NCBI RefSeq assembly: GCF_013367775.1
Contig: NZ_CP055157.1
Span: 2,497,001 to 2,561,000 of the forward strand
Reading direction: 5' to 3'
Origin: Microbulbifer sp. YPW1
GTDB taxonomy: Bacteria > Pseudomonadota > Gammaproteobacteria > Pseudomonadales > Cellvibrionaceae
DNA: 64,000 nt
Part shown: positions 1 to 9,742 of the stretch, piece by piece
How the letters are laid out: each line of letters begins with the position of its first letter
How positions within the stretch are numbered: the stretch's first letter is position 1
The notes under the pieces: model-generated
The model's database searches: none
Told to the model about the DNA's origin: nothing
The model's input: only the letters and a program-made list of their open reading frames with translations
Position numbers and translations under genes: made by a program

Positions 1-584
1 TGGCGCTGTTCGTGCTGGCCGAGCCGCTGCTCACGGTGCTGTTCCAGTACGGCAATATGACCCCGCGGGATATGACCATGGCCGCCTGGTCGCTGCGCGC
101 CTATACCTTCGGCCTGCTGTCGTTCATGCTGATTAAGGTGCTGGCACCCGGCTATTTTGCCCGCCAGGATACTGCGACACCGGTGAAATTTGGCTTGATC
201 GCCATTGCCTCGAAAATGGTCCTCAGCCTGCTGTTTGTGGTTCCCCTGCACCTCTATTTCCAGCTGGGACACATGGGGCTGGCCATGGCCACCGCGGGCC
301 AGGCGGCAATCAATGCCTGGTTGCTGTACCGCGGGCTGCGCCAGGGTGGTGTCTACGCGCCGGAGGCGGGCTGGAAGGCTTTCCTGCTGCGCTTGCTGCT
401 GGCCAATCTGGCGATGGCGGCGGTATTGCTGGTAGTTCTCCATTACTGGTCCGGCTGGCACGATTGGGCCTGGTGGCAGCGCGCCTGGCGCATGGGCGCC
501 CTGGTGGGGGCCGGTGGCGGCACCTATGGCCTGGTTCTCCTGGCCAGCGGGCTGCGCCCGCGACATTTCCGGGCCACATCGTGA
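1..584 (+). CDS. murJ: Lipid II flippase MurJ, C-terminal part (start lies before the window)
   Basis: The reading frame is open from the window edge (frame starting at base 3) to the TGA ending at 584, so only the last ~190 residues are present. They contain several hydrophobic helices and the MurJ-like stretch AEPLLTVLFQYG followed by a GNMTP segment. MurJ is an inner-membrane MOP-superfamily transporter that moves lipid-linked peptidoglycan precursor to the periplasmic face. The call rests on this similarity and on position: murJ directly before ribF and ileS is the order known in Pseudomonas. The gap to ribF is 54 bp. The N-terminal half cannot be assessed. Confidence 0.88.
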   Translation, partial: ALFVLAEPLLTVLFQYGNMTPRDMTMAAWSLRAYTFGLLSFMLIKVLAPGYFARQDTATPVKFGLIAIASKMVLSLLFVVPLHLYFQLGHMGLAMATAGQAAINAWLLYRGLRQGGVYAPEAGWKAFLLRLLLANLAMAAVLLVVLHYWSGWHDWAWWQRAWRMGALVGAGGGTYGLVLLASGLRPRHFRATS

Positions 585-638
585 GGGTAAAATCCGTTAT
601 ACTGCGCCGCTTGATTTTGCAAGGGTGAGTGAAGCACT

Positions 639-1616
639 GTGACCGAGCAACGGGAGCTGATTCGCGGGTTGCACAACCTGCGGCCGCGCCACCGGGAGTG
701 TGTGGCGACCATCGGTTCATTCGATGGCGTACATCTGGGGCACCAGGCCATTATCACCCAGCTGCGCGCGCGGGCGGCGGAGCGACAGCTGCCGTCGGTG
801 GCGATCATCTTCGAGCCCCAGCCCCACGAGTACTTCTCTGGTGAAAAAGCACCAGCACGGCTGATGCGTTTCAAGGAGAAGGTGTTGGCCCTGTTTGCCG
901 CCGGGGTGGATCGGGTACTGTGCCTGCAGTTCAACGAGCGTCTGCGCAACCTGAGTGCGCAGGCATTTATCCAGCAGGTACTGGTGGACGGTCTCGGCGT
1001 GCGCCACCTGGTGGTGGGAGACGATTTTCGTTTCGGCTGCGATCGCAGTGGTGACTACGCTCTGTTACAGGAGGCGGGCACGCAGGCGGGCTTTACCGTC
1101 GAAGACACCGCAACCCTGGAGATCGCCGGTGAGCGGGTAAGCAGCACCCGTATCCGTGAAGCGCTGCAGAGCGCCGACTTTGCGCTGGCAGAGCAGCTGC
1201 TGGGCAAGCCGTATCGCATCACCGGACTGGTGGCCCGCGGACGCGCTTTGGGGCGCCAGTTGGGCGCGCCCACGGCGAATGTGCGCTTGCACCGCTACCG
1301 TTCGCCTCTGGTGGGTGTGTATACGGTCACTGCGAAGCGCACCGATGGCAGCCCGATGGCTGGCAGCTGTATGGAAGTAGCTGGCGTGGCCAATGTGGGT
1401 TTCCGCCCGACGGTGGAAGGTGAAGGTGCAAAGCCGTTGCTGGAAGTGCACCTGTTTGATTTCAGCGGCGATCTGTACGGTCGTGAAATTGCAGTGACCT
1501 TCTACCACAAGCTGCGTGACGAAGAAAAGTTTGAGTCGCTGGATATCCTCAAGCAGAAGATCGCCGAAGACATTGAAAATGCAAAAGCCTGGTTTGTAAG
1601 CTGCAAACCGAATTGA
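639..1616 (+). CDS. ribF: Bifunctional riboflavin kinase / FAD synthetase
   Basis: RibF phosphorylates riboflavin to FMN and adenylates FMN to FAD in the cytoplasm. The 325-residue length fits the family. The N-terminal adenylyltransferase domain shows GSFDGVHLGHQ near residues 26-36, the nucleotidyl-transfer motif, and SSTRIREAL near 167. The C-terminal riboflavin kinase domain (about 185-310) shows GRQLGAPTANV, a family hallmark. The start is GTG at 639, which gives a typical short lead-in before the first motif. It lies between murJ and ileS as in many gammaproteobacteria. The 447 bp after it are filled with inverted repeats. Confidence 0.96.
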   Translation: MTEQRELIRGLHNLRPRHRECVATIGSFDGVHLGHQAIITQLRARAAERQLPSVAIIFEPQPHEYFSGEKAPARLMRFKEKVLALFAAGVDRVLCLQFNERLRNLSAQAFIQQVLVDGLGVRHLVVGDDFRFGCDRSGDYALLQEAGTQAGFTVEDTATLEIAGERVSSTRIREALQSADFALAEQLLGKPYRITGLVARGRALGRQLGAPTANVRLHRYRSPLVGVYTVTAKRTDGSPMAGSCMEVAGVANVGFRPTVEGEGAKPLLEVHLFDFSGDLYGREIAVTFYHKLRDEEKFESLDILKQKIAEDIENAKAWFVSCKPN

Positions 1617-1633
1617 AATAAACGAATTTACCC

Positions 1634-1670
1634 CTTCGCATCTGACAGAGTGCAATTCACAGATGCGAAG
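1634..1670. repeat. 11-bp inverted repeat downstream of ribF
   Basis: CTTCGCATCTG (1634-1644) and CAGATGCGAAG (1660-1670) are perfect reverse complements separated by 15 bases. It starts 17 bases after the ribF stop and abuts the first large palindromic element at 1671. There is no T-run, so a Rho-independent terminator is unlikely in the usual form. It could protect the ribF transcript end. Confidence 0.7.
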
Positions 1671-1779
1671 GCAGAGCACCGGATGCGGACTTTCAGGAGC
1701 GTCGGCGACAGGACGTCGCCGCCGCAGCGCCCAGGGATGGGTTCACAGCGGTCCTGCAAGTCCGCATCCGGTGCTCTGC
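1671..1779 (-). repeat. Dispersed palindromic element, copy A
   Basis: A perfect 21-bp outer stem (1671-1691 with 1759-1779) encloses two small hairpins. Hairpin 1 is at 1730-1741 (CCCA/TGGG around a 4-base loop) and hairpin 2 is at 1704-1720 (GGCGAC/GTCGCC). Read on the minus strand, the core carries GTGAACCCATCCCTGG and aligns with the cores of the copies at 1847, 22066 and 50209. The outer-stem sequence differs from those copies. It is the only copy of the four whose core faces the minus strand. It lies 55 bp after ribF and 67 bp before copy B. Confidence 0.85.
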
Positions 1780-1782
1780 CGT

Positions 1783-1801
1783 CACTAAACATGATTTAGT
1801 G
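1783..1801. repeat. Small 7-bp inverted repeat between copies A and B
   Basis: CACTAAA (1783-1789) and TTTAGTG (1795-1801) flank a 5-base loop. It sits just outside copy A. No further function can be inferred. Confidence 0.5.
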
Positions 1802-1846
1802 GTGCCCCGGAGCCTGAACAAGGCGTTCTGATTTGGTCCGGGGGGC

Positions 1847-1958
1847 GCGGAAGCAATGGGGATCAGGTTTCAAAATCGCTGCGAGTACATCCATGTACGC
1901 TCCGTCGGTGACATCCCTGTCACCGACGGTTTTGAAACCTGACCCCCATCGCTTCCGC
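1847..1958 (+). repeat. Dispersed palindromic element, copy B
   Basis: The outer stem (1847-1878 with 1927-1958) pairs over about 32 positions, with A.C mismatches at 1855/1950 and 1862/1943 and one T.G at 1876/1929. Inside are hairpin 1 at 1885-1898 (GTACAT-CC-ATGTAC, perfect) and hairpin 2 at 1904-1927 (10-bp stem, TCCC loop). Hairpin 2 matches copy C closely (GTCGG-N-ACATCCCTGT). The element ends 105 bp before the ileS start, so it would fall in or just upstream of an ileS leader. Confidence 0.87.
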
Positions 1959-2063
1959 TTCAATTTACAGCCTTGTACTTCGTAAGCGTGAGAGCGCAGC
2001 TGGAAGTTTGAGGTTGCACTGAAAGATGAATAGTTTTCTTGCTACAACCGAAGTAGATAGCCA

Positions 2064-4868
2064 ATGACCGATTACAAAGCGACCCTGAATCTGCCCCAGA
2101 CCGACTTTCCCATGCGCGGCAACCTGCCCAATCGGGAGCCGGAGATTCTGAAGAAATGGCAAGAAGGCAAGCTCTACGAAAAAATTCGTGAAGCCCGCGC
2201 TGGTCGGGAGCAGTTTATCCTGCACGATGGGCCTCCCTACGCCAATGGCGATATTCATATCGGTCACTCGGTCAACAAGATCCTCAAGGACATCATCGTC
2301 AAGTCGAAAACCCTCAGTGGCTTCGACGCCCCCTACGTGCCCGGCTGGGACTGTCACGGCCTGCCTATCGAACACAAGGTAGAGCAGAAAGTCGGCAAGG
2401 CCGGCGTCAAAGTGGATCATAAAACCTTCCGCCAGAAATGCCGCGAATACGCCGCAAAACAGGTGGAAGGCCAGAAGAGAGATTTTATCCGCCTGGGCGT
2501 CTTCGGTGAGTGGGACAATCCCTACCGCACCATGGACTTCCAGTTCGAGGCCGACATCATTCGCGCCCTCGGCGGCGTTGTGAAAAATGGCCACCTGTCC
2601 CGCGGCTTCAAACCGGTCTACTGGAGCGTCGTCGGCGGTTCCGCGCTGGCGGAAGCGGAAGTGGAGTACCAGGATAAAACCTCCTTCTCCATCGATGTCT
2701 GCTACCCGGTCACCGAAGAAACCGCGCTCGCCATCGCCGATGCGGCGGGCGGCCACGCCGGTGATGGCCAGCTCTCCGTAGTGATCTGGACCACCACCCC
2801 CTGGACCCTGCCGTCCTCCCAGGCGGTATCCGTCAATGGCGAGCTGGAATACGTGGTTGTCCAGGTTGGCGACAAGCGCTTGTTAGTGGCGGAAGAGCTG
2901 AAAGACGCGGTACTTGCGCGCGCAGGGCTCGAGGGCGATGTGGTTGGCCACATTCGTGGCGCAGCGCTTGAGCACCTGAAAATCAAGCACCCGTTCTACG
3001 ACAAAGAACTGCCGATCATCCTCGGCGACCACGTCACCACCGACGCCGGTACCGGCTGCGTACACACCGCGCCCGATCACGGCCCGGACGACTTCAACGT
3101 TGGCAAGCGCTACGGCATCGATACCCTGAATTACGTCGATGACAATGGACTGTTCCGCGACAGCGTGCCGCTGTTTGCCGGCGAGCATGTGTACAAAGTG
3201 GACGGCAAGATTGTCGAGCTGCTGGAAGAAAAGGGCGTGCTGCTGCACCAGGACAAACTGGTACACAGCTACCCGCACTGCTGGCGCACCAAAACCCCGC
3301 TGATCTACCGCGCCACGCCGCAGTGGTTTATCAGCATGCAGCAGAATGACCTGTTGGATCACGCGCAGAAGGCGGCAGATGAGGTGCAGTGGATCCCCGG
3401 TTGGGGCAAGGCGCGCATCGATTCCATGCTGGATGCCAGCCCGGACTGGTGTATCTCCCGTCAGCGTACCTGGGGTGTGCCCATCGCGCTGTTTGTGCAC
3501 AAGGAAACCCACGAAATTCATCCCGACACCCCGGCGCTGATGGAAAAAGTGGCGCAGAAGGTTGAGCAGGGTGGTATGGACGTCTGGTTTGACCTGGACG
3601 CCAGTGAGCTTCTCGGTGACGACGCGGACGACTACCAGAAAGTCACCGATACCCTGGACGTATGGTTCGACTCCGGTGTGACCCATCACGCGGTACTGAA
3701 GCGTCGCGATGCCCTGCGTTTCCCGGCGGACCTGTACCTGGAAGGCTCTGACCAGCATCGCGGTTGGTTCCAGTCGTCCCTCAAAACCTCTATCGCGATC
3801 AACGACTGCGCGCCCTATAAGCAGGTGCTCACCCACGGCTTCACCGTGGATGCCCAGGGCCGCAAGATGTCCAAGTCCATTGGTAACACCGTTGCCCCGC
3901 AGGACGTGATCAACAAAATGGGCGCGGACGTGCTGCGCCTGTGGGTATCCGCCACCGATTTCAGTGGCGAGATGGCGGTTTCCGATGAAATCCTCAAACG
4001 CACCGCGGATTCCTATCGCCGTCTGCGCAATACCGCCCGCTTCTTCCTGTCCAATCTGGCGGGTTTCGATCCGCAAAAAGATCTGCTGCCGGTAGAGGAG
4101 CTGCTGGCGCTGGATCGCTGGGCGCTGGAGCAGGCTGCGAAACTGCAGGAAGAAATTATCGCAGCCTACGATCGTTACCAGTTCCACCAGATCTACCAGA
4201 AGCTGCACAACTTCTGTGTAGTGGAAATGGGTGGCTTCTATCTGGATATCATCAAGGACCGTCAGTACACCACTCAGGCAGACAGCGTCGCGCGCCGCTC
4301 TGCGCAGACGGCCCTGTATCACATCATGCAGGCGTTCGTGCGCTGGGTTGCGCCGATCCTGAGCTTCACCGCGGAAGAGCTGTGGCAGTTTGTGCCCGGC
4401 AACACTGAAGACAGTGTGATGCTGGCGGAGTGGCACCAGTTCCCCGAACTGCCCAAGGATGCGCAGATGGATGCGGAATTCTGGGAGGCGATCGCAGATG
4501 TGAAGACCGCGGTAAACAAGGTGCTCGAGGAGCAGCGCGGCGCCGGCAATATCGGCGGCTCGCTGCAGGCATCCGTTACCCTGTACGCCGACCCGGCTCT
4601 GCAGCAGAAGCTGGACGCGCTGAAAAACGAACTGCGCTTTGTGCTGATCTGCTCCTCAACGTCCGTACAGCCTCTCTCCGACGCCGCGGGCGCGGAAGAG
4701 ACCGAGTTGGCCGGATTGCGCGTGACCGTACACAAAGTGGATGCGCCCAAGTGTGGCCGCTGCTGGCACTACCGCGAAGACGTAGGCAGTAACAGCGAGC
4801 ACCCGGAACTCTGCGGTCGCTGCGTTGAAAACGTCAGCGGTGCCGGTGAGGAACGTCACTATGCCTAA
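2064..4868 (+). CDS. ileS: Isoleucyl-tRNA synthetase
   Basis: This class I cytoplasmic enzyme charges tRNA-Ile. The 934-residue length is normal for the bacterial form. HIGH is at residues 65-68 and KMSKS at 601-605. The C-terminal zinc-binding module has the Cys pairs CGRC (about 897-900) and CGRC (about 917-920). The large editing insertion lies between the two catalytic motifs. The ATG at 2064 matches the family N-terminus ([14 protein letters not shown]); the ribosome-binding site before it is weak. The stop overlaps the lspA start by 8 bases, indicating translational coupling. Confidence 0.98.
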   Translation: MTDYKATLNLPQTDFPMRGNLPNREPEILKKWQEGKLYEKIREARAGREQFILHDGPPYANGDIHIGHSVNKILKDIIVKSKTLSGFDAPYVPGWDCHGLPIEHKVEQKVGKAGVKVDHKTFRQKCREYAAKQVEGQKRDFIRLGVFGEWDNPYRTMDFQFEADIIRALGGVVKNGHLSRGFKPVYWSVVGGSALAEAEVEYQDKTSFSIDVCYPVTEETALAIADAAGGHAGDGQLSVVIWTTTPWTLPSSQAVSVNGELEYVVVQVGDKRLLVAEELKDAVLARAGLEGDVVGHIRGAALEHLKIKHPFYDKELPIILGDHVTTDAGTGCVHTAPDHGPDDFNVGKRYGIDTLNYVDDNGLFRDSVPLFAGEHVYKVDGKIVELLEEKGVLLHQDKLVHSYPHCWRTKTPLIYRATPQWFISMQQNDLLDHAQKAADEVQWIPGWGKARIDSMLDASPDWCISRQRTWGVPIALFVHKETHEIHPDTPALMEKVAQKVEQGGMDVWFDLDASELLGDDADDYQKVTDTLDVWFDSGVTHHAVLKRRDALRFPADLYLEGSDQHRGWFQSSLKTSIAINDCAPYKQVLTHGFTVDAQGRKMSKSIGNTVAPQDVINKMGADVLRLWVSATDFSGEMAVSDEILKRTADSYRRLRNTARFFLSNLAGFDPQKDLLPVEELLALDRWALEQAAKLQEEIIAAYDRYQFHQIYQKLHNFCVVEMGGFYLDIIKDRQYTTQADSVARRSAQTALYHIMQAFVRWVAPILSFTAEELWQFVPGNTEDSVMLAEWHQFPELPKDAQMDAEFWEAIADVKTAVNKVLEEQRGAGNIGGSLQASVTLYADPALQQKLDALKNELRFVLICSSTSVQPLSDAAGAEETELAGLRVTVHKVDAPKCGRCWHYREDVGSNSEHPELCGRCVENVSGAGEERHYA

Positions 4869-5394
4869 CCTTGCTGGGGCTCGACTTTCCGGCAGCCCGC
4901 TGCGCTGGTACCTGCTGGCGCTGGTAGTGATCCTGCTCGATATCGCCACCAAGGTGTGGGCCGTGGAGCAGTTTATGTACGGGCCCGCACTGCAGATTAT
5001 TCCGGGCCTGCTGCAGTTCACCTATGCGGAGAACTACGGTGCTGCATTCAGTTTCCTCGCCGATGCCGGTGGCTGGCAGCGCTGGTTCTTCGGTGCCGTT
5101 GCGCTGATTTTCAGTGCGGTGGTGATTGTCTGGCTGAAGCGGTTGCCGGCGGCCAAGCGCTGGGAACCCATCGCGCTGGCGCTGATTCTTGGTGGTGCCC
5201 TGGGCAATCTGTGGGACCGCGTGGTGCTGGGCTATGTGCGGGATTTTATCTCCGTGTACTACGGCAGCTGGCATTTCCCGGTATTCAATGTCGCTGATAT
5301 GGCCATCTCAGTGGGGGCCGCCATGCTGGTAATCGAGCTGCTTTTTTTCAAAGACAACAGTGAGCAGTCCGACAAGAACAGCGCAGAAGTGTAA
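4861..5394 (+). CDS. lspA: Lipoprotein signal peptidase (signal peptidase II)
   Basis: LspA is an inner-membrane aspartyl protease that cleaves prolipoprotein signal peptides after lipid attachment. The protein has four predicted transmembrane helices. The conserved NxxDRxxxGxVxDF block contains the probable catalytic D128, and FNVADMAI contains D146. I chose the ATG at 4861, not the upstream TTG in the same frame, because a GTGAGGA ribosome-binding site precedes it and the N-terminus then matches the family; this gives 177 residues. It overlaps the end of ileS. Probable substrates in this window include BamD and the M13 lipoprotein. Confidence 0.96.
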   Translation: MPNLAGARLSGSPLRWYLLALVVILLDIATKVWAVEQFMYGPALQIIPGLLQFTYAENYGAAFSFLADAGGWQRWFFGAVALIFSAVVIVWLKRLPAAKRWEPIALALILGGALGNLWDRVVLGYVRDFISVYYGSWHFPVFNVADMAISVGAAMLVIELLFFKDNSEQSDKNSAEV

Positions 5395-5411
5395 ATATTC
5401 AGAGCAGTTTT

Positions 5412-5852
5412 ATGAGCAATAACGTCATTGGTGAACACAGCCGCGTTACCCTGCATTTCAGCCTGAAGCTGGATGATGGTTCCGAGGTGGACTCCAACTT
5501 CGAAAGTGACCCCGCCACGTTTATCGTCGGCGACGGCAATCTGTTGCCGGGCTTCGAGCAGGCGCTGTTCGGCCTCAAGGCAGGTGACGAGGCGGAGATC
5601 GAAATTCCCCCCGAGGCGGGTTTTGGCCAGCGCAATCCGGCCAACATCCAGAAAGTGCGCCGGGATCACTTTTCTCCGGACATGGAGCTGGAGGAAGGTC
5701 TCGTGGTTTCATTTGATAACGGCACGGGAGAACTGCCCGGTGTTATTCGCGAAATCACTGATGATGAAGTGGAAGTCGACTTCAATCACCCGCTTTCCGG
5801 GCAGACCGTATTCTTTCACGTGAAAATTCTCGAAGTGGCCTCGGTCAACTAG
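5412..5852 (+). CDS. fkpB: FKBP-type peptidyl-prolyl isomerase, SlpA/FkpB type
   Basis: A 146-residue SlyD/SlpA-like FKBP with no signal peptide, so a cytoplasmic prolyl isomerase/chaperone. The FKBP core begins with VTLHFSLKLDDG and contains LLPGFEQALFGLKAGD. The insert-in-flap region follows around residues 70-125. There is no C-terminal His-rich metal tail as in SlyD, which favours FkpB. It sits between lspA (17 bp upstream) and ispH (15 bp downstream), the common gammaproteobacterial arrangement. Confidence 0.93.
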   Translation: MSNNVIGEHSRVTLHFSLKLDDGSEVDSNFESDPATFIVGDGNLLPGFEQALFGLKAGDEAEIEIPPEAGFGQRNPANIQKVRRDHFSPDMELEEGLVVSFDNGTGELPGVIREITDDEVEVDFNHPLSGQTVFFHVKILEVASVN

Positions 5853-5867
5853 GTCAAGGACAGAAAA

Positions 5868-6803
5868 ATGCAGATTCGCCTCGCCAATCCCCGCGGTTTC
5901 TGTGCCGGTGTCGATCGTGCAATTGATATCGTCAATCGCGCGCTGGACGTGTTCGGTGCACCCATTTACGTGCGTCACGAAGTCGTGCACAACAAGTTTG
6001 TGGTGGATACCCTGCGCGAACGCGGTGCAGTCTTTGTGGATGAGCTGGATGAAGTTCCGGACGATGTGATTGTCATCTTCAGTGCCCACGGCGTGTCCAA
6101 GGCGGTCCAGCAGGAAGCTGCCAATCGCGGACTGAAGGTCTTCGATGCCACCTGTCCACTGGTGACCAAGGTGCATATGGAGGTGAGTAAGTTCAGCAGC
6201 GATGGCAGTGAGTGCATCCTGATCGGCCATGAGGGCCATCCCGAAGTAGAAGGCACCATGGGACAGTACGACACCGGTAACGGTGGCTCCATCTATCTGG
6301 TGGAGGATGAGCAGGATGTGAGCGGGCTCGAAGTTCGCGACCCGGATAACCTGACTTTCGTCACCCAGACTACGCTGTCGGTGGATGACACTTCCAAAGT
6401 GATCGACGCACTGCGGGCCAAGTTCCCGAATATCCGCGGTCCGCGCAAAGATGATATCTGCTATGCCACCCAGAACCGCCAGGATGCGGTCAAGCAGCTG
6501 GCTCTGGAATGTGATCTGGTACTGGTTGTGGGAAGCCCCAACAGCTCCAACTCCAATCGTTTGCGTGAGCTGGCCGAGCGCTGCGGTGCCGAGGCGTACC
6601 TGATTGATGGCTCCGAGTGTATCGATGCCGGCTGGCTGGAAGGCAGGAAGACCGTCGGTATTACCGCTGGCGCTTCCGCGCCTGAAGTGCTGGTGGAGCG
6701 CGTGATCCAGAAGTTGCGCGAACTGGGTGCGGAAGCACCGGATGAAGTTGCCGGCATTCCGGAAAATATCAGCTTTAGCTTGCCTAAAGAATTGCGGTCT
6801 TGA
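5868..6803 (+). CDS. ispH: 4-hydroxy-3-methylbut-2-enyl diphosphate reductase (LytB)
   Basis: IspH catalyses the last step of the MEP isoprenoid pathway, reducing HMBPP to IPP and DMAPP with an iron-sulfur cluster. The three cluster cysteines are in RGFCAGV (C12), ATCPLV (about C96) and [11 protein letters not shown] (about 197). The substrate-binding histidines are in [16 protein letters not shown] and [15 protein letters not shown]. The 311-residue length is normal. The ATG at 5868 has AAGGAC upstream. It is the last gene of the ribF-to-ispH run and converges on the minus-strand pseudopilin gene. Confidence 0.98.
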   Translation: MQIRLANPRGFCAGVDRAIDIVNRALDVFGAPIYVRHEVVHNKFVVDTLRERGAVFVDELDEVPDDVIVIFSAHGVSKAVQQEAANRGLKVFDATCPLVTKVHMEVSKFSSDGSECILIGHEGHPEVEGTMGQYDTGNGGSIYLVEDEQDVSGLEVRDPDNLTFVTQTTLSVDDTSKVIDALRAKFPNIRGPRKDDICYATQNRQDAVKQLALECDLVLVVGSPNSSNSNRLRELAERCGAEAYLIDGSECIDAGWLEGRKTVGITAGASAPEVLVERVIQKLRELGAEAPDEVAGIPENISFSLPKELRS

Positions 6804-6812
6804 AGTATTTGC

Positions 6813-7343
6813 TCAGGTGCCAGCTGCTTGCTGGCAATCCTGCGCAGTCGCCCGGTTCTGTCGTACTCTACCGCTGCGGGCCAGCACCAGCTGAAAACCT
6901 TCCCCGCCGTTTGCCGGACATATGGTAAACGTGCCTGCCTGAAAGCCGCCACCGGATGCTGTTCCGGCAAACCGGCTCTCTCCCGTGCCAATATACGAGA
7001 CATAATTGGTGAGGGGGAGGTTAGCGTAAATGGTGGCGCCGCTCAGTGCACCGTTTGTAAACAGTAGTTCCTCGCCTGCGTCCCGTACTCCGTCAAAATC
7101 CCGATCAAAAAATACTTCCCAGCCGGTATTCCAGTTACCGAGGTGCCGCATCGTTGCGCGCTGATTTAAGGTGACGGCTTTTGTCCGGGTCAGTTGTATC
7201 GCCTGGTACAGTAGATCTGCGGCGGTGCGGGTCCGGTTGGATTCAATTTGGGCGGTAAAACTGGGTATACCGATTGCGGCGAGAATCGCCAGTATGCTGA
7301 GCGTAATCAAAAGCTCGAGCAGCGTAAGGCCTCGAGAACTCAC
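6813..7343 (-). CDS. GspH/FimT-family type IV pseudopilin on the minus strand
   Basis: The product begins with a very short leader followed by GLTLLELLITLSILAILAAIG, a class III prepilin signal cleaved after Gly with Glu at +5. The C-terminal part matches the GspH fold and has a late Cys pair typical of minor pilins. I chose the GTG at 7343 because AGGGAAG precedes it and it leaves a 5-residue leader; an ATG at 7403 would add 20 non-leader residues. It lies alone on the minus strand beside a plus-strand minor-pilin cluster. A role in pilus assembly is inferred from family and position. Confidence 0.85.
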   Translation of the reverse strand: MSSRGLTLLELLITLSILAILAAIGIPSFTAQIESNRTRTAADLLYQAIQLTRTKAVTLNQRATMRHLGNWNTGWEVFFDRDFDGVRDAGEELLFTNGALSGATIYANLPLTNYVSYIGTGESRFAGTASGGGFQAGTFTICPANGGEGFQLVLARSGRVRQNRATAQDCQQAAGT

Positions 7344-7665
7344 GTTTCTTCCCTGAATGATGTGTATGTATTTTGAGCGATGGCCCTCCTGGCAACCGTT
7401 CACTCCGCTGATTATGCCGTTAGTCGACTATTGGTCTTGGTCGAACGGAAGGCATGCTAGAGTCCGAAAAAATTATCATCAGGCCAGCTGTGTATCCAGC
7501 GGGTTCGTGGGGTAAGACGGACTAAAGAGGAAGGTCGTGCCAGTATTTGGTGTCCTTTCGTACCAAATTGTGTGCAAAGTGGGCGCCTGGAAAGTGGTAC
7601 TTTTGCGCAGCATTTTCTCGTGAAAAATATAAGAATTGTCTGCTTTAGTGACAGGGGAATTTTCA

Positions 7666-8202
7666 ATGGGGTTCAAACAGCGGGGGCTCACCCTGATCGA
7701 GTTGATGGTTACGCTAGCCGTACTGGCGATTATCGTATCCATCGCAATACCTGGCTTTAATACCATGATTGCCAATAACCGCACCTTGTCTCTGGGTGAG
7801 GACATGGCGACAGCGCTCAATTTCGCCCGTACTGAGGCCGTCAAACGCGGGGCCCGTGTATCTCTCTGTGGCAGTACAGACGGAGCGGCCTGCGATGGCT
7901 CTTTCGCAGATAGCTGGCTGGTTGTTGTAGACAGTGCGGCATCCGATGATGCTGCCGCAGTTACGGTGGATACAGTATTGCGCCAGTGGCAGGCACCGGG
8001 TAACAACGCAACCGTCGCTGCCACTCAGGGTGGGAATGCAGTTACCTTCATCCGTTTTACCCGCAAGGGCATGTTGGGGCGCTCCACCAATGGAGCCGTA
8101 GCGATTAATGCAAATGCCAGCGGGTGTTCGACTGCCAGGGATGTCACGGTGGGGGTTTCGGGCCTGTTGAATCTGGCCAAAAGCACCACAGGCTGCGAGT
8201 AA
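7666..8202 (+). CDS. fimT: Minor pseudopilin, FimT/FimU (GspH) family
   Basis: A 178-residue pseudopilin and the first gene of the plus-strand minor-pilin cluster. The prepilin signal is MGFKQRG followed by LTLIELMVTLAVL, cleaved by PilD, with the conserved Glu at +5. Two cysteine pairs (LCGSTDGAACDG and the C-terminal CSTARD with a final C) suggest disulfides. The ATG at 7666 follows CAGGGG and leaves a 7-residue leader; an upstream start at 7636 would give an unusually long one. In Pseudomonas this position is held by fimT or fimU. The exact paralogue cannot be fixed by eye. Confidence 0.85.
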   Translation: MGFKQRGLTLIELMVTLAVLAIIVSIAIPGFNTMIANNRTLSLGEDMATALNFARTEAVKRGARVSLCGSTDGAACDGSFADSWLVVVDSAASDDAAAVTVDTVLRQWQAPGNNATVAATQGGNAVTFIRFTRKGMLGRSTNGAVAINANASGCSTARDVTVGVSGLLNLAKSTTGCE

Positions 8203-8221
8203 AGAGTGAGGGAATAGAAGA

Positions 8222-8647
8222 GTGAACAAACAACAGGGTGCAGGATTGATTGAGGTGCTGGTTACCGTACTGATTCTCGGGACCTCGTTACTGGCGCTGG
8301 CGGCGCTGCAGAGCAAATCCCTGCAGTATAACCACAGTGCTTATTTGCGATCTCAAGCCAATATTCTTGCCTACGACATCCTCGATCGAGTGCGTATCAA
8401 TCGCGCCAATATGTCTGCCTATTCTCTGGCGATGGCTGCGGACAAGCCGAGCGGTGGAACCACAGCGCAGACCGATATGTCGGAATGGCTGACAAATATT
8501 GAAACGATGCTTCCTGGTGCTGACGGTTCGGTGACATGTGTGGAGGCCAGTGGTTTGTGCACCGTGACCGTACAGTGGTCTGAGCAGAACAGTTCCGGCG
8601 AAGCGAGTGAAGATCAGGGCTCCTTCGTTTACACCACCCGAATTTGA
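8222..8647 (+). CDS. pilV: Type IV pilus minor pilin PilV
   Basis: A 141-residue protein starting with GTG. The prepilin signal MNKQQG is followed by AGLIEVLVTVLILGTSLLALAALQ, the PilV-type N-terminus with the +5 Glu. PilV joins PilW, PilX and PilE in the priming complex at the pilus tip. The stop is 7 bases before the pilW start and 19 bases separate it from fimT, so the cluster is tightly packed. Confidence 0.9.
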   Translation: MNKQQGAGLIEVLVTVLILGTSLLALAALQSKSLQYNHSAYLRSQANILAYDILDRVRINRANMSAYSLAMAADKPSGGTTAQTDMSEWLTNIETMLPGADGSVTCVEASGLCTVTVQWSEQNSSGEASEDQGSFVYTTRI

Positions 8648-8654
8648 GGTCGCG

Positions 8655-9713
8655 ATGAGTATGCGTAACCAACGAGGTATTTCTCTGGTCGAATTGATGA
8701 TATCCATCACAATCGGCCTGATTCTGATGACGGGTGTGGTGCAGTTGTTTTTATCCAGCCGTGCCACCTTTACTACCCAGCAGGCTCTTTCTCGCGTTCA
8801 GGAAACCGGGCGTTTGGGAATGGAGTTTCTTGCCGATGATATCCGTATGGCAGGCTATATGGGGTGTATGAGCCGGAACCTGAATTTTCACAATACGCTG
8901 AATAACGCCAACAGCCTGCAATACGATTTCGGCATCGCGATTGAGGGGCTGGATGATGTTGGCGCCACCCCAGACCCTGAATACCCCGCAGATATTTTAG
9001 AGGGCACCGATGCGCTTGTGGTCCGCAGTGCGGGTGGTAATAGTGTGGGGGTGACCAAAAATAATGACAGCGCGCAGCTGTTTGCGGAGAACACCGGTGT
9101 AACTGCGACCTGTGATACAGGAGAAGACAGTTATAGTGGATTGTGTGAAAACGATATTCTGGTGGTTTCCGACTGTTCAAAAGCACGAGTGTTCCAGGTG
9201 ACCAACCTGCAGACTACGGGCGGGTCGGTTGAGGTGAACGTTGTGCATTCGGGCGCGGATGCAGAGCCGGGTAATGCCGAAACCTCTTGGGGAGGGAATA
9301 GTAATCCGGAAGAAACGTTTAGTGATGATTCTGAAATCATCAAAATGAATACTTCGATTTACTATGTCGCGAACGGAACTTCCAACATGCCCAGCCTGTG
9401 GCAGAAAATCAATGGCGGCACACCGCAAGAATTGCTGGAAGGCGTGCAGGATATGCAGCTGCTATATGGCCGTGATACTTCTGGGGACAATGTGCCGGAT
9501 ACCTATCAGGAGGCGGATGTGATCACCGCTGCAAACGCCTGGGGGAATGTGTCCGCTGTAAGGGTTCAGCTACTGGTACAGAGCACTGATGACAACGTGC
9601 TGGAGGATGCGCAGCCTTATACCTTTAACGGCACTACCAACAACGCGCCTGGCGATCGCCGGTTACGACAGGTGTTTATTAACACTGTCGGTATCCGCAG
9701 CCGGTTGCCCTGA
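8655..9713 (+). CDS. pilW: Type IV pilus minor pilin PilW
   Basis: A 352-residue product from the ATG at 8655, preceded by TTTGAGGT. The prepilin signal MSMRNQRG precedes ISLVELMISITIGLILMTGV, with VQLFLSSR after the first helix as in PilW. The long C-terminal globular part holds several Cys residues and acidic patches. An in-frame start at 8607 inside pilV would put 16 more residues before the leader and is unlikely. PilW bridges other minor pilins to PilX/PilY1 in Pseudomonas. Confidence 0.92.
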   Translation: MSMRNQRGISLVELMISITIGLILMTGVVQLFLSSRATFTTQQALSRVQETGRLGMEFLADDIRMAGYMGCMSRNLNFHNTLNNANSLQYDFGIAIEGLDDVGATPDPEYPADILEGTDALVVRSAGGNSVGVTKNNDSAQLFAENTGVTATCDTGEDSYSGLCENDILVVSDCSKARVFQVTNLQTTGGSVEVNVVHSGADAEPGNAETSWGGNSNPEETFSDDSEIIKMNTSIYYVANGTSNMPSLWQKINGGTPQELLEGVQDMQLLYGRDTSGDNVPDTYQEADVITAANAWGNVSAVRVQLLVQSTDDNVLEDAQPYTFNGTTNNAPGDRRLRQVFINTVGIRSRLP

Positions 9714-9742
9714 TAATTACGAAAAGATCGCTGGAAAGAACA

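Noticed and set aside
2883..4436. A 517-codon open frame on the minus strand opposite ileS
   Set aside because: It is wholly antisense to a certain gene and has no recognisable domain. High-GC genes often leave the opposite frame open.
7596..7612. TGGTAC-TTTTGCGCA upstream of fimT as a sigma-54 promoter
   Set aside because: The GG and GC elements are not 10 bases apart as needed, so it does not fit the -24/-12 consensus.
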